A stretch of 64,000 bases of DNA, taken from contig NZ_JBHSHD010000010.1 in the NCBI RefSeq assembly GCF_042652785.1, positions 868,001-932,000 of the forward strand. Direction: 5' to 3'. The stretch's first letter is position 1. The number at the start of each line of letters is the position of its first letter. The notes beneath the pieces are model-generated. The model worked only from the letters and a program-made list of their open reading frames with translations. It did no database searches and was not told where the DNA came from. The position numbers and the translations under genes were made by a program. Shown here in pieces: positions 26,311-36,357 of this stretch. Source of the DNA: Dokdonella_A ginsengisoli. GTDB taxonomy: Bacteria; Pseudomonadota; Gammaproteobacteria; Xanthomonadales; Rhodanobacteraceae.

Positions 26311-28362
26311 TCAACGCGCGTTACGTCCGGCCTCCCCGTCGGCCGGAACCGCGGCCAGGCGGAACGTGCCGCGGCCGGCCTGCTTGGCCGCGTACAGCAG
26401 GGTGTCCGCCTGCACCAGCATCTCGTTCGCCGCGAGCAGGCCGCCGCGGCACAGGCAGATGCCGATGCTGACGCCAACCGAGACGATCGAGGCCTCGCCC
26501 GGCAGCTCGAACGGCCGGCGCATCGCCGCCACCAGCTTGCCGGCGACGCGCTCGGCGTGGCGGACGTCGGACAGCGCCTCGATCAGCACCGTGAACTCGT
26601 CGCCGCCGAGCCGGGCGATCACGTCCGAACCGCGCACCTTCTCGCCGAGCCGGGTCGCGAACGCGCGCAGCAGCGCATCGCCGGCCGCGTGCCCGTGGGT
26701 GTCGTTGACCTGCTTGAAGTGGTCGACGTCAAGGTAGAGCAGCGCCAGCAACGAGCCCTGGTCGCGCGCGCGCGCGATCGCGTTGTCGAGGCGCTCATGG
26801 AATCCGGTGCGGTTGAGCAGACCGGTCAGCGCGTCGACGCGCGCGAGATGCAGCAGGCGCCGCTCCTCGCGCTTCTGCGCGGTGACGTCCTGCATCATCG
26901 CGTGCACGCCGAGCACTTCCGTGCCTGCCTCGCCGCGCTCGGGAATCAGCGTGGCCTCGATGCTGCGCGCGCCCTCGCCCTCGCCTTCCTCGAACTCGAA
27001 CACCACCCGCTCGCCGGCGATCGCGCGCTCCAGGTACGGCAGGCGCTGACGGTAGCGCCGCTCGCCGAGCACGTCGCGCAGGTGCCGTCCGACCACCTCG
27101 CCGCTGCCGCGGCGCAGGCGTCGGTAGGCGTTGTTGGCGAAGGCGACGTGCTGGTCGGCGTCGACGTAGACGATCATCAGCGGCAGCGCATCGGCGATCG
27201 TGCGCAGGCGGTGTTCGCTCAGCTCGCGCTCGCGTTCGGCAGCGCGCAGCGCCGTGATGTCCTGCGCGTAGCCCATCACGCGCGTGACCCCGTCGACGTC
27301 GGCGAACAGCCGGTTGCGGTACTGCCACAGGCGCTCGACGCCGTCGCCCGTGCGCACGCGCAGGAAACCCTGGTCCTCGCCGTTGCGCGCGATGCGGCGC
27401 AGATAGGCCGCGCATTCGGCGCGCAGCGCCGGGCCGATGAGGTCCAGCAGCGATGCGCCCAGCAGCTCGGCGACGGTGCGCCCGAGCGAGGCGGCCGCCG
27501 CCGGGTTGATCGCCAGCAGGACCCCTTCGAGGCTGTGGATGCAGATGTAGCCGGCGCTGTATTCGAACAGGTCGCGGAAGCGCCGCTCGCTGGTTTCGAT
27601 GGCGCGGATCGCGCGGCGCTCGGCGGTCACGTTGCGCGCCTGCACCAGCCGCGCATGCGGCCCCCACAACGGCACCGCCTGCGCGCTGATCTCGACCTCG
27701 ATCTCGTTGCCGGCGCGGTCGACGTGGCGCCACAGGCCTTCCGGGGAATGCGCCGGCAGGCCGGCCGCGACGTGCGAGCGCAGGCGCTCGGCCTCGTCCG
27801 CGGCGCGGATGTCGGCGACCGTCATCGACAGGAATTCGTCCTCGCTGTAGCCGTACGAACGCATCGCGATCTGGTTCACGGCAAGGAAGCGCAGCGTGCG
27901 CGCGTCGTAGACCCACATCGGGTGCGGATTCAGATCGAACAGCGTGCGCAGCTGCGCCTCGCGCAGGCGCATGCCGCGCTCGAGGCGGCGGCGCGAAACC
28001 GCGTTGCGCAGCACGCGCCGCAGGATGCGCGCCTCGACCTCGTCCAGGCCGATGCAGTCGAGCGCGCCGCTCTCCACCAGGGCCGCCCGGAAGCCCTCGT
28101 CCTCGCGCGCCGCGACCATCACGATCGCGCTGTCCGGGGCGACGCCGTGCAGCTCGCGGACCGCGGCCAGCGCCGCCTCGTCCGCGTACGGCAGGCCCAG
28201 CACGACCGCCTCGAAGACCGCCTGTCGCAACCGCCCCGCGGCGGCCGCGACGTCGCCGCAGCGCTCCACCACGAAAGCGGGGCCGCCGGTGCCACCGAGC
28301 GGCTTTTCGATCCGTCCGGCCTCTTCCGTGCCGGCGACGATCAGAACGTGCACCACGCTCAT
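26311..28362 (-). CDS. PAS-GGDEF diguanylate cyclase with degenerate receiver
   Basis: 683 residues. The N-terminal 110 residues resemble a receiver domain but lack the phosphoacceptor (AVVLGLPYADE, with Gly where Asp is expected). Three PAS regions follow (about 130-250, 260-375 and 385-500), then a GGDEF domain (about 510-670) with an intact RLGGDEF active site and the inhibitory I-site RGSD five residues before it. It should make cyclic di-GMP under product control. The PAS domains may sense redox state or a ligand. The ATG at 28362 has an AAGGA site; a GTG at 28395 in the same frame is less likely. There is no EAL domain. Confidence 0.93.
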   Translation of the reverse strand: MSVVHVLIVAGTEEAGRIEKPLGGTGGPAFVVERCGDVAAAAGRLRQAVFEAVVLGLPYADEAALAAVRELHGVAPDSAIVMVAAREDEGFRAALVESGALDCIGLDEVEARILRRVLRNAVSRRRLERGMRLREAQLRTLFDLNPHPMWVYDARTLRFLAVNQIAMRSYGYSEDEFLSMTVADIRAADEAERLRSHVAAGLPAHSPEGLWRHVDRAGNEIEVEISAQAVPLWGPHARLVQARNVTAERRAIRAIETSERRFRDLFEYSAGYICIHSLEGVLLAINPAAAASLGRTVAELLGASLLDLIGPALRAECAAYLRRIARNGEDQGFLRVRTGDGVERLWQYRNRLFADVDGVTRVMGYAQDITALRAAERERELSEHRLRTIADALPLMIVYVDADQHVAFANNAYRRLRRGSGEVVGRHLRDVLGERRYRQRLPYLERAIAGERVVFEFEEGEGEGARSIEATLIPERGEAGTEVLGVHAMMQDVTAQKREERRLLHLARVDALTGLLNRTGFHERLDNAIARARDQGSLLALLYLDVDHFKQVNDTHGHAAGDALLRAFATRLGEKVRGSDVIARLGGDEFTVLIEALSDVRHAERVAGKLVAAMRRPFELPGEASIVSVGVSIGICLCRGGLLAANEMLVQADTLLYAAKQAGRGTFRLAAVPADGEAGRNAR

Positions 28363-28483
28363 CTGTCCTTGCCCCTTCCGCCTCCTTTCGTACACCCGTC
28401 AACGGTCGTCGGCAAGGCCGTCGCGGTCACGACGGACATCGATCCGCGCTACCATCGCAGGTTCCGGAACGTCCCGAAACAAA

Positions 28484-29371
28484 ATGACACAAAGATCCCT
28501 CAAGGTCGCCCTCCTGCAGGAGACCGACCGCGGCAGCCGCGAAGCCAATCTCGATGCGATCGAGGCCGGCCTGCGCGAGGCCGCCGCCGCCGGCGCGCAA
28601 CTGGTGCTGCTGCAGGAACTGCACAACGGACCGTACTTCTGCCAGCACGAAAGCGTCGACGAGTTCGACCGCGCGGAGCCGATTCCCGGCCCCAGCACGC
28701 AGCGCATCGGTGCGCTCGCCGAGGAGCTGCGGCTGGTCGTCGTCGCCTCCCTGTTCGAGCGCCGCACCGCCGGGCTGTACCACAACACCGCCGTGGTGTT
28801 CGACCGCTCCCGCGCCATCGCCGGCAAGTACCGCAAGATGCACATCCCCGACGATCCGGCGTTCTACGAGAAGTTCTACTTCACGCCGGGCGACCTCGGT
28901 TTCGAACCGATCGACACCTCGGTCGGCCGGCTCGGCGTGCTGGTCTGCTGGGACCAGTGGTACCCGGAAGGCGCGCGCCTGATGGCCCTGGCCGGCGCCG
29001 AACTGCTGCTCTACCCGACCGCGATCGGCTGGGACCCGGCCGACACGCAGGACGAGAAGGACCGCCAGCGCGACGCCTGGATCACCGTGCAGCGCGGCCA
29101 CGCCGTCGCCAACGGCCTGCCCCTGCTGGCCTGCAACCGTACCGGCTTCGAGGCGGGGCCCGAGGGCGGCCGCGGCATCGACTTCTGGGGTTCCAGCTTC
29201 GTCGCCGGGCCGCAGGGCGAATTCCTCGCCCATGCCTCCACCCACCGGCGCGAGCTGCTGCTCGTCGACGTCGACCTGGCGCGCAGCGAGAACGTGCGCC
29301 GCATCTGGCCGTTCCTGCGCGACCGCCGCATCGACGCCTACGCCGACCTGACCAAACGGTTCCGCGATTGA
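28484..29371 (+). CDS. aguB: N-carbamoylputrescine amidase
   Basis: 295 residues of the nitrilase superfamily with the triad Glu45 (LLQELHNG), Lys118 (YRKMHIPDD) and Cys155 (VCWDQWYPEGAR). Family-specific context such as FYEKFYFTPGD matches plant and bacterial N-carbamoylputrescine amidases. It hydrolyses N-carbamoylputrescine to putrescine, CO2 and ammonia, completing the route begun by aguA. The start at 28484 is the first ATG consistent with the family N-terminus. Its stop overlaps the next gene's likely TTG start. Confidence 0.95.
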   Translation: MTQRSLKVALLQETDRGSREANLDAIEAGLREAAAAGAQLVLLQELHNGPYFCQHESVDEFDRAEPIPGPSTQRIGALAEELRLVVVASLFERRTAGLYHNTAVVFDRSRAIAGKYRKMHIPDDPAFYEKFYFTPGDLGFEPIDTSVGRLGVLVCWDQWYPEGARLMALAGAELLLYPTAIGWDPADTQDEKDRQRDAWITVQRGHAVANGLPLLACNRTGFEAGPEGGRGIDFWGSSFVAGPQGEFLAHASTHRRELLLVDVDLARSENVRRIWPFLRDRRIDAYADLTKRFRD

Positions 29372-30606
29372 ACGCTTCCGCCGCCGCCCCGACGCCCGAA
29401 TCCGTTTCCGTTTCCGACGCGCTGGCCGAGCAGCCGGTGTCCCGCGTCCGCCGCGGCGAGGTCGAGTACGTGCTGCTCGGCACCGCGCACGTGTCGCGCG
29501 CCAGCGTCGAGGCGGTGCACGCGCTGCTCGCCGCCGAGCCGTTCGACGCGGTCGCCGTCGAGCTGTGCGAACCGCGCTACCAGTCGATCCGCGACCCGGA
29601 AGCGTTCCGCAAGCTCGACCTGTTCCAGGTCATCCGCCAGGGCAAGGCCGGCCTGGTCGCCGCCAACCTCGCGCTGTCGGCGTTCCAGCGCCGCCTCGCC
29701 GAGCAGTTCGGCATCGAACCGGGCGCCGAGATGAAGGCCGCCATCGACGGAGCCGACGAACGCGGCCTGCCGATCTGGCTGATCGACCGCGAGATCGGCA
29801 CGACGCTCAAGCGCGCCTACCGCAGTGTCGGCTTCCTCGACCGCCTGGCCATCGTCGGCGGCCTCGGCGCCAGCCTGCTCACGCGCGAGGACGTCAGCGA
29901 GGACGAGATCGAAAAGCTCAAGCAGGGCGACCTGCTCGGCAGCATGTTCAACGAATTCGCGCGCGAATCGCCGCCGCTGTACGACACGCTGATCGGCGAG
30001 CGCGACCGCTACATGACCGCGCGCCTGCGCCAGCACGCGGCGGAAACTCCGGTGAAGCGCGTGCTGGTGGTGATCGGCGCCGGGCACTTGGCCGGCATCG
30101 AGAAGGAACTGGCGGGCCAGAACGAGATTCCGCAGCCGCTGCTGGAGAAGCTCTCGCGCCTGCCGCCGGCGTCGCGCTGGCCGAAATGGCTGGCCGCGGC
30201 GGCCTTCGTCGCGATCGCCGCGGCGATCGGCTTCGCCTTCACACGCGGCGCGCGCAGCGGCATCGAGGCCCTGCAGACCTGGGTCGTGTTCAGCGGCGGC
30301 TTCGCCGCGCTCGGCGCGATCGCGGCCGCGGCGCATCCGCTCAGCGTGCTCACCGCGTTCATCGCCGCGCCGCTCAAGCCCTTCCGCCCCGGCATTCCCG
30401 CCTCCGCCTTCAGCGCCGGCGTCGAAGCCTGGCTGCGCCGCCCGCGCGTGGCCGATTTCGACAGCCTGCGCGACGACGTCGCGCACTGGAGCGGCTGGTG
30501 GAAGAACCGCATCGCGCGCACCCTGCTGAACTTCCTGTTCGTCACGCTGGGCACGATGATCGGCAGCTACGTCGCCGGATTCCGCATCATCAGGAACCTG
30601 TTCTGA
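29368..30606 (+). CDS. TraB/PrgY-family membrane protein
   Basis: 412 residues. The soluble N-terminal domain (about 25-245) has the TraB motifs VLLGTAHVSRAS and AVAVELCEPRY, plus VIGAGHLAGIEKEL. Three to four hydrophobic segments follow (about 273-290, 302-320, 325-345 and 388-408). The family is related to Tiki-type metalloproteases and PrgY, which degrades or binds peptide pheromones; the activity here is unknown. No ATG lies near the N-terminus. A TTG at 29368 overlapping the aguB stop codon is the best start, with a GTG near 29440 as an alternative. Confidence 0.82.
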   Translation: MNASAAAPTPESVSVSDALAEQPVSRVRRGEVEYVLLGTAHVSRASVEAVHALLAAEPFDAVAVELCEPRYQSIRDPEAFRKLDLFQVIRQGKAGLVAANLALSAFQRRLAEQFGIEPGAEMKAAIDGADERGLPIWLIDREIGTTLKRAYRSVGFLDRLAIVGGLGASLLTREDVSEDEIEKLKQGDLLGSMFNEFARESPPLYDTLIGERDRYMTARLRQHAAETPVKRVLVVIGAGHLAGIEKELAGQNEIPQPLLEKLSRLPPASRWPKWLAAAAFVAIAAAIGFAFTRGARSGIEALQTWVVFSGGFAALGAIAAAAHPLSVLTAFIAAPLKPFRPGIPASAFSAGVEAWLRRPRVADFDSLRDDVAHWSGWWKNRIARTLLNFLFVTLGTMIGSYVAGFRIIRNLF

Positions 30607-30615
30607 GTGTTCGCC

Positions 30616-30672
30616 AATGCGATCATCCGTGATCGCGAGAATCACAAAGCGGCCATCCTGGCCGCACTTTTC
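30616..30672. repeat. REP-like element, family 2 (copy 1, also a terminator-like hairpin)
   Basis: Two hairpins, GCGATCA-TCCG-TGATCGC and GCGGCCA-TCC-TGGCCGC, the second followed by ACTTTT. Read on the minus strand it shares the blocks AAGTGCGGCCA, GGCCGCTT and TCTCGCGATCA with the copy at 36404. It lies between the TraB-family and DUF349 genes and ends 6 bases before the latter's ATG, so it may also affect its translation. Confidence 0.75.
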
Positions 30673-30677
30673 AACTT

Positions 30678-33233
30678 ATGAAACTACCTGCATTCCTGAG
30701 CAAACCGCGCTGGCAGTCGAAAGACGCGGCGGTCCGTCGCGCCGCGATCGCGGCCGACAACGAATCCGGGCTGATCGCCGAGCTCGCACGCCTGGCGCGC
30801 GAGGACGCCGATCCCGGTGCGCGCATCGCCGCGATGCGCCGCCTGGCCGATCCGGGGCTGGTGCAGGGGATGGCGAACGACGACGCCGACGCCGACGTGC
30901 GGCGGCAGGCGCGCGCGCTGTGGTTCGAGCTGATGTCCGGCGCGCACGCCTCGGCGCCGGCGCTGCCCGACCGCCTGCGCCTGCTGAAGGCGCAGGAGGA
31001 CGCCGAGCTGATCGAGCATCTCGCGCGCCGCGCGCGCGAACCGGAACTGCGGCTGGCGGCGCTGGACCTGGCGCGGCGCCCCGCCCTGTTCTTCGAACGC
31101 GCGCTCGAAGACGCCGATGCGAACGTGCGCGCCGCCGCGCTCGCGCGCGTCGACGACGAGGCGCAGCTGCTGCGCCTGGCCGAACGCGCGCGCAAGTCCG
31201 ACAAGCAGATCAACCGGCTCGCCCGCGAGCGCGTCGAGGCCCTGCGCATCGGGCGCGGCGACGACGCCACGCTCGAGCAGCGCGCCCGCGCGCTGTGCGA
31301 ACGGCTCGAGCAGCTCGTGCGCGAACCGCAGGCGCCCGACGCCGAAGCCGAGATCGACGCACGCTGGGACGAAATCCAGGTGCGCATCGCCGAGCCGCTG
31401 CGGCAGCGCTATCGCACCGCCCATGCGCTGCTGCTGGCCAGCCGCAGCGAGCGGCCGCCGGTGGCGAATGTCGCCCCGGCGCAAGAGGCCGTCGCCGAAC
31501 AGGCCGCTGTCGAGCCGGTCGTGGACAGGGTCGAGGTTTCCGAAACGGATGCTGCCGGAGAAACGGAAACGGCCGAGGAAGCCGCCGCCGGCGACGAGCC
31601 GGCGACGGACCCGGCGGCCGTGAATGCGCTGCTGGCGCAGGTGCGTTTCAACGCCTCGCTCGACAGCGCGAACGCCGAGCGTCAGCAGCAGCGTGAACGG
31701 CAGCAGGCGCTGTTCGCGCGCATCGAGGCCGCTCTGGCTCCGCTGGCGGAAGCGCTCGAAGCCGGCGCGAGCGGCCGTGCTCACGCACTGAAAGCGGAGA
31801 TCGACGAGCTGCGCCGGCAGAGCGAGGCACCGCTGCCGCGCGCGCTGATGCAGCGCCTGGCCGCAGCCGAGCAGCGCCACGCCGAACTCAGCCGCTGGCA
31901 GCACTGGGCCGACGGCCAGCGCAGGCGCCAGCTGTGCGAGGAGATCGAAGCGCTCGCCGAGGCGGGGCCGCATCCCGATGCGGTCGCCGCCCGCGTGCGC
32001 GACGCGCAGACCGAATGGACCCGTCTGGACGCCATCGAAGGTCCCGAGGCGGCACGCCACGGCGGCCTCGCGCGCCGTTTCCACGCCGCCTGCCGCAACG
32101 CCCTGGCGCCGGCGCGCGCCTACTTCAAGAAACGCCACGAGCTGCGCGAATCGCAGGCGCAGCGCATCAGCGAAGTGCTCGAACGCGCCACCGCGAGCGG
32201 CGGTGATGGCGCCGACGCGTCGGCGGTGATCGCGGCGCGGCGCGAGATCGTCGCCGCGCTGCGCGACCTCGACCGCGTCGAGCCGCGCGAGCGCAAGGCG
32301 CTGGCCGAACGCCTGAAGAACGGCCTGACCACGCTGGATGCGCGCATCGCCGCGCGCGACGAGGAGATTGCCGCGGCCAAGCGCAACCTGATCGCGCGCG
32401 CCGAGGCGCTGACCCAGCCGACGCTGCAGCGCGGCGCGGTGGCCTCCGCGCGCGAGCTGCAGCAGCAATGGCAGACCATCGGCTCCGGCCGGCGCGATCG
32501 CGACCAGGCGCAGTGGAAGGCGTTCCGCGCCGCGCTGGACGCGGTGTTCGGACGCCTCGACGCCGAGCGCGCCGAACGCTCGGCGCGCGACGCAGAAGCG
32601 CGCGGCCAGGCCGAAGCCCTGTGCGCGGAATTGGAGACCTTGGCCGCCGACGCCGCAAACGCGGACCGCACGGCCGCCTCGCGGATCGAGAAGGCCTGGG
32701 GCGCGCTGGACCGCGTCGACGACGGACTGCGCAAGCGCTTCGACGCCGCCCGGGCGGCCCTGCGCACCGCGGCCGAGCAGCGCGAGCGCGGCGTCCGCCA
32801 GGCGCGCTTCGCGCACTGGCTGGCGCGCTACCGGCTGTGCCGCGAGGCCGAACAGGGCGGCGGCGCCGCCGACTCGCTGCGCGAACGTTGGAATGCGACG
32901 GAGGCGACCGACGTCGCCGGCGCCGCATTGAACGAGCGATTCGATCGCGCCGCGTCTTCCGACATCGCCGTCGCCGACGAGGACACGGCGCGCACGGCCG
33001 TGATCGAACTGGAAATGCTCGCCGGCGTCGACTCGCCGGAAGAAGACCGCGAACGCCGCCGCATCCTGCAGGTCGAGCGCCTGTCGGCGCGCATGCGCGG
33101 CGGCGCGGCGGCGAGCCCGCAGCAGGAACTCGTCGCGCTGCTGGCGCGATGGACCGGGCTCGGCGCGGCCGATACTGCCTTCGACCGCCGCCTCGAGCGC
33201 GCGCTGGCCGCGACGCTCGAAACGCTGCCCTGA
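30678..33233 (+). CDS. DUF349 domain protein
   Basis: 851 residues, almost wholly helical and charged, with several copies of the DUF349 module. The module's features are visible as W-rich helical repeats such as HAELSRWQHWADGQRR, QTEWTRLDAIEG and QWKAFRAALDAVFGRLD. The N-terminal 200 residues look like HEAT-type repeats (LARLAREDADPGARIAAMRRLADP). Family members are conserved in gammaproteobacteria and have no settled function. An acidic linker (about residues 275-310) separates the two halves. It is convergent with the RND permease gene, with only 4 bases between them. Confidence 0.85.
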   Translation: MKLPAFLSKPRWQSKDAAVRRAAIAADNESGLIAELARLAREDADPGARIAAMRRLADPGLVQGMANDDADADVRRQARALWFELMSGAHASAPALPDRLRLLKAQEDAELIEHLARRAREPELRLAALDLARRPALFFERALEDADANVRAAALARVDDEAQLLRLAERARKSDKQINRLARERVEALRIGRGDDATLEQRARALCERLEQLVREPQAPDAEAEIDARWDEIQVRIAEPLRQRYRTAHALLLASRSERPPVANVAPAQEAVAEQAAVEPVVDRVEVSETDAAGETETAEEAAAGDEPATDPAAVNALLAQVRFNASLDSANAERQQQRERQQALFARIEAALAPLAEALEAGASGRAHALKAEIDELRRQSEAPLPRALMQRLAAAEQRHAELSRWQHWADGQRRRQLCEEIEALAEAGPHPDAVAARVRDAQTEWTRLDAIEGPEAARHGGLARRFHAACRNALAPARAYFKKRHELRESQAQRISEVLERATASGGDGADASAVIAARREIVAALRDLDRVEPRERKALAERLKNGLTTLDARIAARDEEIAAAKRNLIARAEALTQPTLQRGAVASARELQQQWQTIGSGRRDRDQAQWKAFRAALDAVFGRLDAERAERSARDAEARGQAEALCAELETLAADAANADRTAASRIEKAWGALDRVDDGLRKRFDAARAALRTAAEQRERGVRQARFAHWLARYRLCREAEQGGGAADSLRERWNATEATDVAGAALNERFDRAASSDIAVADEDTARTAVIELEMLAGVDSPEEDRERRRILQVERLSARMRGGAAASPQQELVALLARWTGLGAADTAFDRRLERALAATLETLP

Positions 33234-33237
33234 CCCG

Positions 33238-36200
33238 CTACGCCGCCTGCGCGCGCACGCGCCGCAGGCGGCCGGCGCGCGCGTCGGCGACCACGCCGCG
33301 CGACCACAGCCGCGCGTCGTCCAGCAGCGAATAGATGCACGGCAGCGCGAGCAGGGTCACGATGGTGGAGAACGTCAGCCCGCCGGCGATCGCACGCGCC
33401 ATCGGGAAGTACGGCGGGCCGTTGCTCCACGCCTCCGCGCCGGCGAAGGTCAGCGGCAGCATGCCCAAGATCGCCGTCGCCATCGTCATCAGCACCGGGC
33501 GCAGGCGTTCCTTCGCGCCGAGCACCAGTGCCTCGGTGCGCAGATGGCCTTCGTGCCGCAGCTGGTTGATGTGCACGATCATGACGATGCCGTTGTTGAC
33601 GACGACGCCCATCAGGATCAGCACGCCGATCGCGGCCATGATCGAGAACGTGGTGCCGGTCAGCCAGAACAGCCAGTACACGCCGAAGATCGAGAACACG
33701 AAGGTCATCAGGATCGCCGCCGGGAAGATCAGCGATTCGAACATCGCGCACATGACCACGTACACCAGCACCAGCGCGATCAGCGTGTTGAACAGCATCT
33801 GCTGGCCAGCGTTCTCGTCGCGATCGAAGCCTTCGCCGAAACTCCAGCGATAGCCCGGCGGCAAGGCCAGTGAGTTCATCGCCTGGGTGATTTCCTCGCG
33901 CGCCTCGGGCATGGTCTTGCCTTCGGCCAGGTTGGCGTTGATCTTCAGCGCGGTCATGCGGTCGACGCGCTGGATCGCCGACGGCGTCTCGCGCGTATCG
34001 GTGCGCACCATCGACAGCAGCGGGATCTGCGTGTTGTCCGGCGCGCGCAGCTTGAAGTCGGACAGGCCGGCCAGGCTCTGCGTGTCGGCGCCCTGGAAGC
34101 GCAGCCAGGTCGGCAGCTGGCGGTCGCCGGAATTGAAGTCCTTCAGCGGCATGCCGCGCAGCGCGATCTGGATGTAGTTCGACACCGACTGCGCATCGAA
34201 GCCGTACTGCTTGGCGCGCACGCGGTCGACCTGGGCGGCGACCTCGCGATCGCCGTTGCCCTTCTCGGTGCGCACGTCGCGCAGGGTCGACAGGTGCGAC
34301 AGCACCGGCAGCACGCTGCCGCTCAGTTCCTTCAGCCGGTCCATCGAGTCGCCGATCAGCGAGATGTCGACGCCGCCGCTGGTGCCGCCGTTGAAGTCGA
34401 AGCCGATCTTGCCGACCGCGAGCTGCGGCAACTCCTTGCGCAGTTCCTCCTTGATCTCGGCGACCGGCCGCTGCTTCTTGACCTCGCGGCCGAGCAGGCG
34501 ATCGACGAGGTTGCCGATCGTCGAGCCGGTCGAGTCGGTCAACAGCAGGCGCGTCTGCGCCTCGCCCTGTTCGCTGTACCAGGTGTAGACAGAGCGGATC
34601 TCGAAGCGCTCGCGGTTCTGGTCAAGGAACTTCTCCACCTGCAGCACGGCGGGCTTGAGATCCTGCAGGCGGTAGTTGGCGTTGAGCTGGTACCACAGGC
34701 GCAGCTGGCGCGACTCGCCGTCGTCGAACATGTTCGACTTGGTCTGCGTGATCGGCACGATGCTGGCGAGGACGAGGCCGAGCACGCCGGCCATCGTCCA
34801 GCGCCGGTGATGCAGGGTCCAATCGACGACGCGGCCGTAGCGTTCGCGCAGGCGCGAGATCGCGTTCTCGCGGCCGAGGAACTTCGGCGGCGGCAGCTTC
34901 GAGGCGAGCATCGGTACCAGGCTGACCGCGACCAGCCACGACGCCAGATGCGCGATCGACATCGCGATCGCGACCTGGGCCAGGAAGATCGAGATGTCGT
35001 TCGCCTCGCCGAAGATGTTGGGCAGGAACACCACAATGCTCGACAGCGTGCCGGCGGCGATCGCGATGCCGACCACCTGGGTGCCCTGCACGGCCGAATA
35101 CCACGCCTTGTCCGGATGCTTCTCGCGGTATTGATAGATGCTCTCGACCACCACCACCGCGTTGTCGACCAGCATGCCGACCGCGAGCAGCAGTCCCATC
35201 ATCGACAGCACGTTCAGGCTGATGCCGAGGAAGTACATGCAGCCGAGCGTCATCACGAAGCAGATCGGGATGGCCAGCGACACCATCAGCGTCGACGGCC
35301 AGTCGCGCAGGAAGAAGAACAGCACCAACACCGACAGCAGCGTGCCTTCCAGGCCGGCCTTGCCGAGCTCGCGCAGGCTGCTCGTCACGCTGTCGGCCTG
35401 GTTCTCCATCGCGTAGACCTGCAGGCCGCTCAGCTCCTTGGAGGCCTGGATGCGCTTGACTTCGGCCATCACGTCACGGCCGGTGTCGACGAGATTGGCG
35501 TTGCGCTCGCGGAAGATGTCCACGCCCACGGCGGGCCGGCCGTCGAGCCGGCGCGCGAATTCCAGCCGCGCCGGGCGCAGGCCGACCGTGGCGATGTCGC
35601 CGAGCTTGAGGCCCTTGGCGTCGAGCGGGATCGAGCGGATGTCCTCCAGGCTGGTCCACTGCCCCTGCGGCTGCACGCGGAAGCGCGTGCCGCCGGCGTT
35701 GATCTGCCCCGCCGAGACCGCGAAGTTGGCCTTCTCCAGCTTCTGGTAGAGGTCGTTGAGGTTGAGGTTGTGCGCGCTGAGCCGGTCGGAGGCCAGCTCG
35801 ATCTGCACCTCCGGCTCGCCGATGCCGGAAATGTTCACCCGTGCCACGCCGGCGATGCGCTCGAGCGGACGCTTGATCTCGCGCTCGATCAGCTCGTAGG
35901 CGTTGGCGAGGTCGCCGCCGTCGTTGGCGATGCGCAGCTGCAGCATCGGGTCGTCGGTGGTGGAGAACTTCAGCACGTGGTAGCGCTGCAGGTCCGACGG
36001 CAGGTCGGCGCGGATCGCGTCGATCTTCTCGCGCGCCTGCACCGCCTTGATGGCGACCTTCTCGCCCCACTTGAACTCCATGAAGATCTGCGCCGACTCG
36101 GCGTCGGAGGTCGAGCGCATGCGCTTGATCCCCGGCAGCGTCGCCAGCGCCTCCTCCACCGGCCGCGCGATCGTGCGTTCGATCTCGGTCGGCGTCGAAC

Positions 36201-36357
36201 CCGGATACGGGATCTCGATGAACAGGAACGGCACGTCGATGCTCGGGAACTGCTCGAGCGGCAGCCGGAACGCCGCGATCAGGCCGACCGCGACCATCGA
36301 CACGAAGAACATGATCGCGGTGACGGGACGCTTCAGGCTGAGCTCGGCGAGGGTCAT
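33238..36357 (-). CDS. RND efflux permease (second permease of operon)
   Basis: 1039 residues with the 12-TM RND layout: N-terminal LSLKRPVTAIMFFVSMVAVG, the porter-domain segment YPGSTPTEIERTIARPVEEAL, and TM4 LLLAVGMLVDNAVVVVESIY with the proton-relay residues. Its start overlaps the stop of the upstream permease by 4 bases (ATGA), so translation is coupled. Operons with one adaptor and two different permeases, such as mdtABC, form heteromeric pumps. Here too the two permeases may assemble together. Substrate unknown. Confidence 0.92.
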   Translation of the reverse strand: MTLAELSLKRPVTAIMFFVSMVAVGLIAAFRLPLEQFPSIDVPFLFIEIPYPGSTPTEIERTIARPVEEALATLPGIKRMRSTSDAESAQIFMEFKWGEKVAIKAVQAREKIDAIRADLPSDLQRYHVLKFSTTDDPMLQLRIANDGGDLANAYELIEREIKRPLERIAGVARVNISGIGEPEVQIELASDRLSAHNLNLNDLYQKLEKANFAVSAGQINAGGTRFRVQPQGQWTSLEDIRSIPLDAKGLKLGDIATVGLRPARLEFARRLDGRPAVGVDIFRERNANLVDTGRDVMAEVKRIQASKELSGLQVYAMENQADSVTSSLRELGKAGLEGTLLSVLVLFFFLRDWPSTLMVSLAIPICFVMTLGCMYFLGISLNVLSMMGLLLAVGMLVDNAVVVVESIYQYREKHPDKAWYSAVQGTQVVGIAIAAGTLSSIVVFLPNIFGEANDISIFLAQVAIAMSIAHLASWLVAVSLVPMLASKLPPPKFLGRENAISRLRERYGRVVDWTLHHRRWTMAGVLGLVLASIVPITQTKSNMFDDGESRQLRLWYQLNANYRLQDLKPAVLQVEKFLDQNRERFEIRSVYTWYSEQGEAQTRLLLTDSTGSTIGNLVDRLLGREVKKQRPVAEIKEELRKELPQLAVGKIGFDFNGGTSGGVDISLIGDSMDRLKELSGSVLPVLSHLSTLRDVRTEKGNGDREVAAQVDRVRAKQYGFDAQSVSNYIQIALRGMPLKDFNSGDRQLPTWLRFQGADTQSLAGLSDFKLRAPDNTQIPLLSMVRTDTRETPSAIQRVDRMTALKINANLAEGKTMPEAREEITQAMNSLALPPGYRWSFGEGFDRDENAGQQMLFNTLIALVLVYVVMCAMFESLIFPAAILMTFVFSIFGVYWLFWLTGTTFSIMAAIGVLILMGVVVNNGIVMIVHINQLRHEGHLRTEALVLGAKERLRPVLMTMATAILGMLPLTFAGAEAWSNGPPYFPMARAIAGGLTFSTIVTLLALPCIYSLLDDARLWSRGVVADARAGRLRRVRAQAA

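Noticed and set aside
30649..30671. Simple terminator for the TraB-family gene
   Set aside because: It has a terminator-like shape, but the larger region matches the repeat at 36404, so it is listed as a repeat with possible terminator activity.
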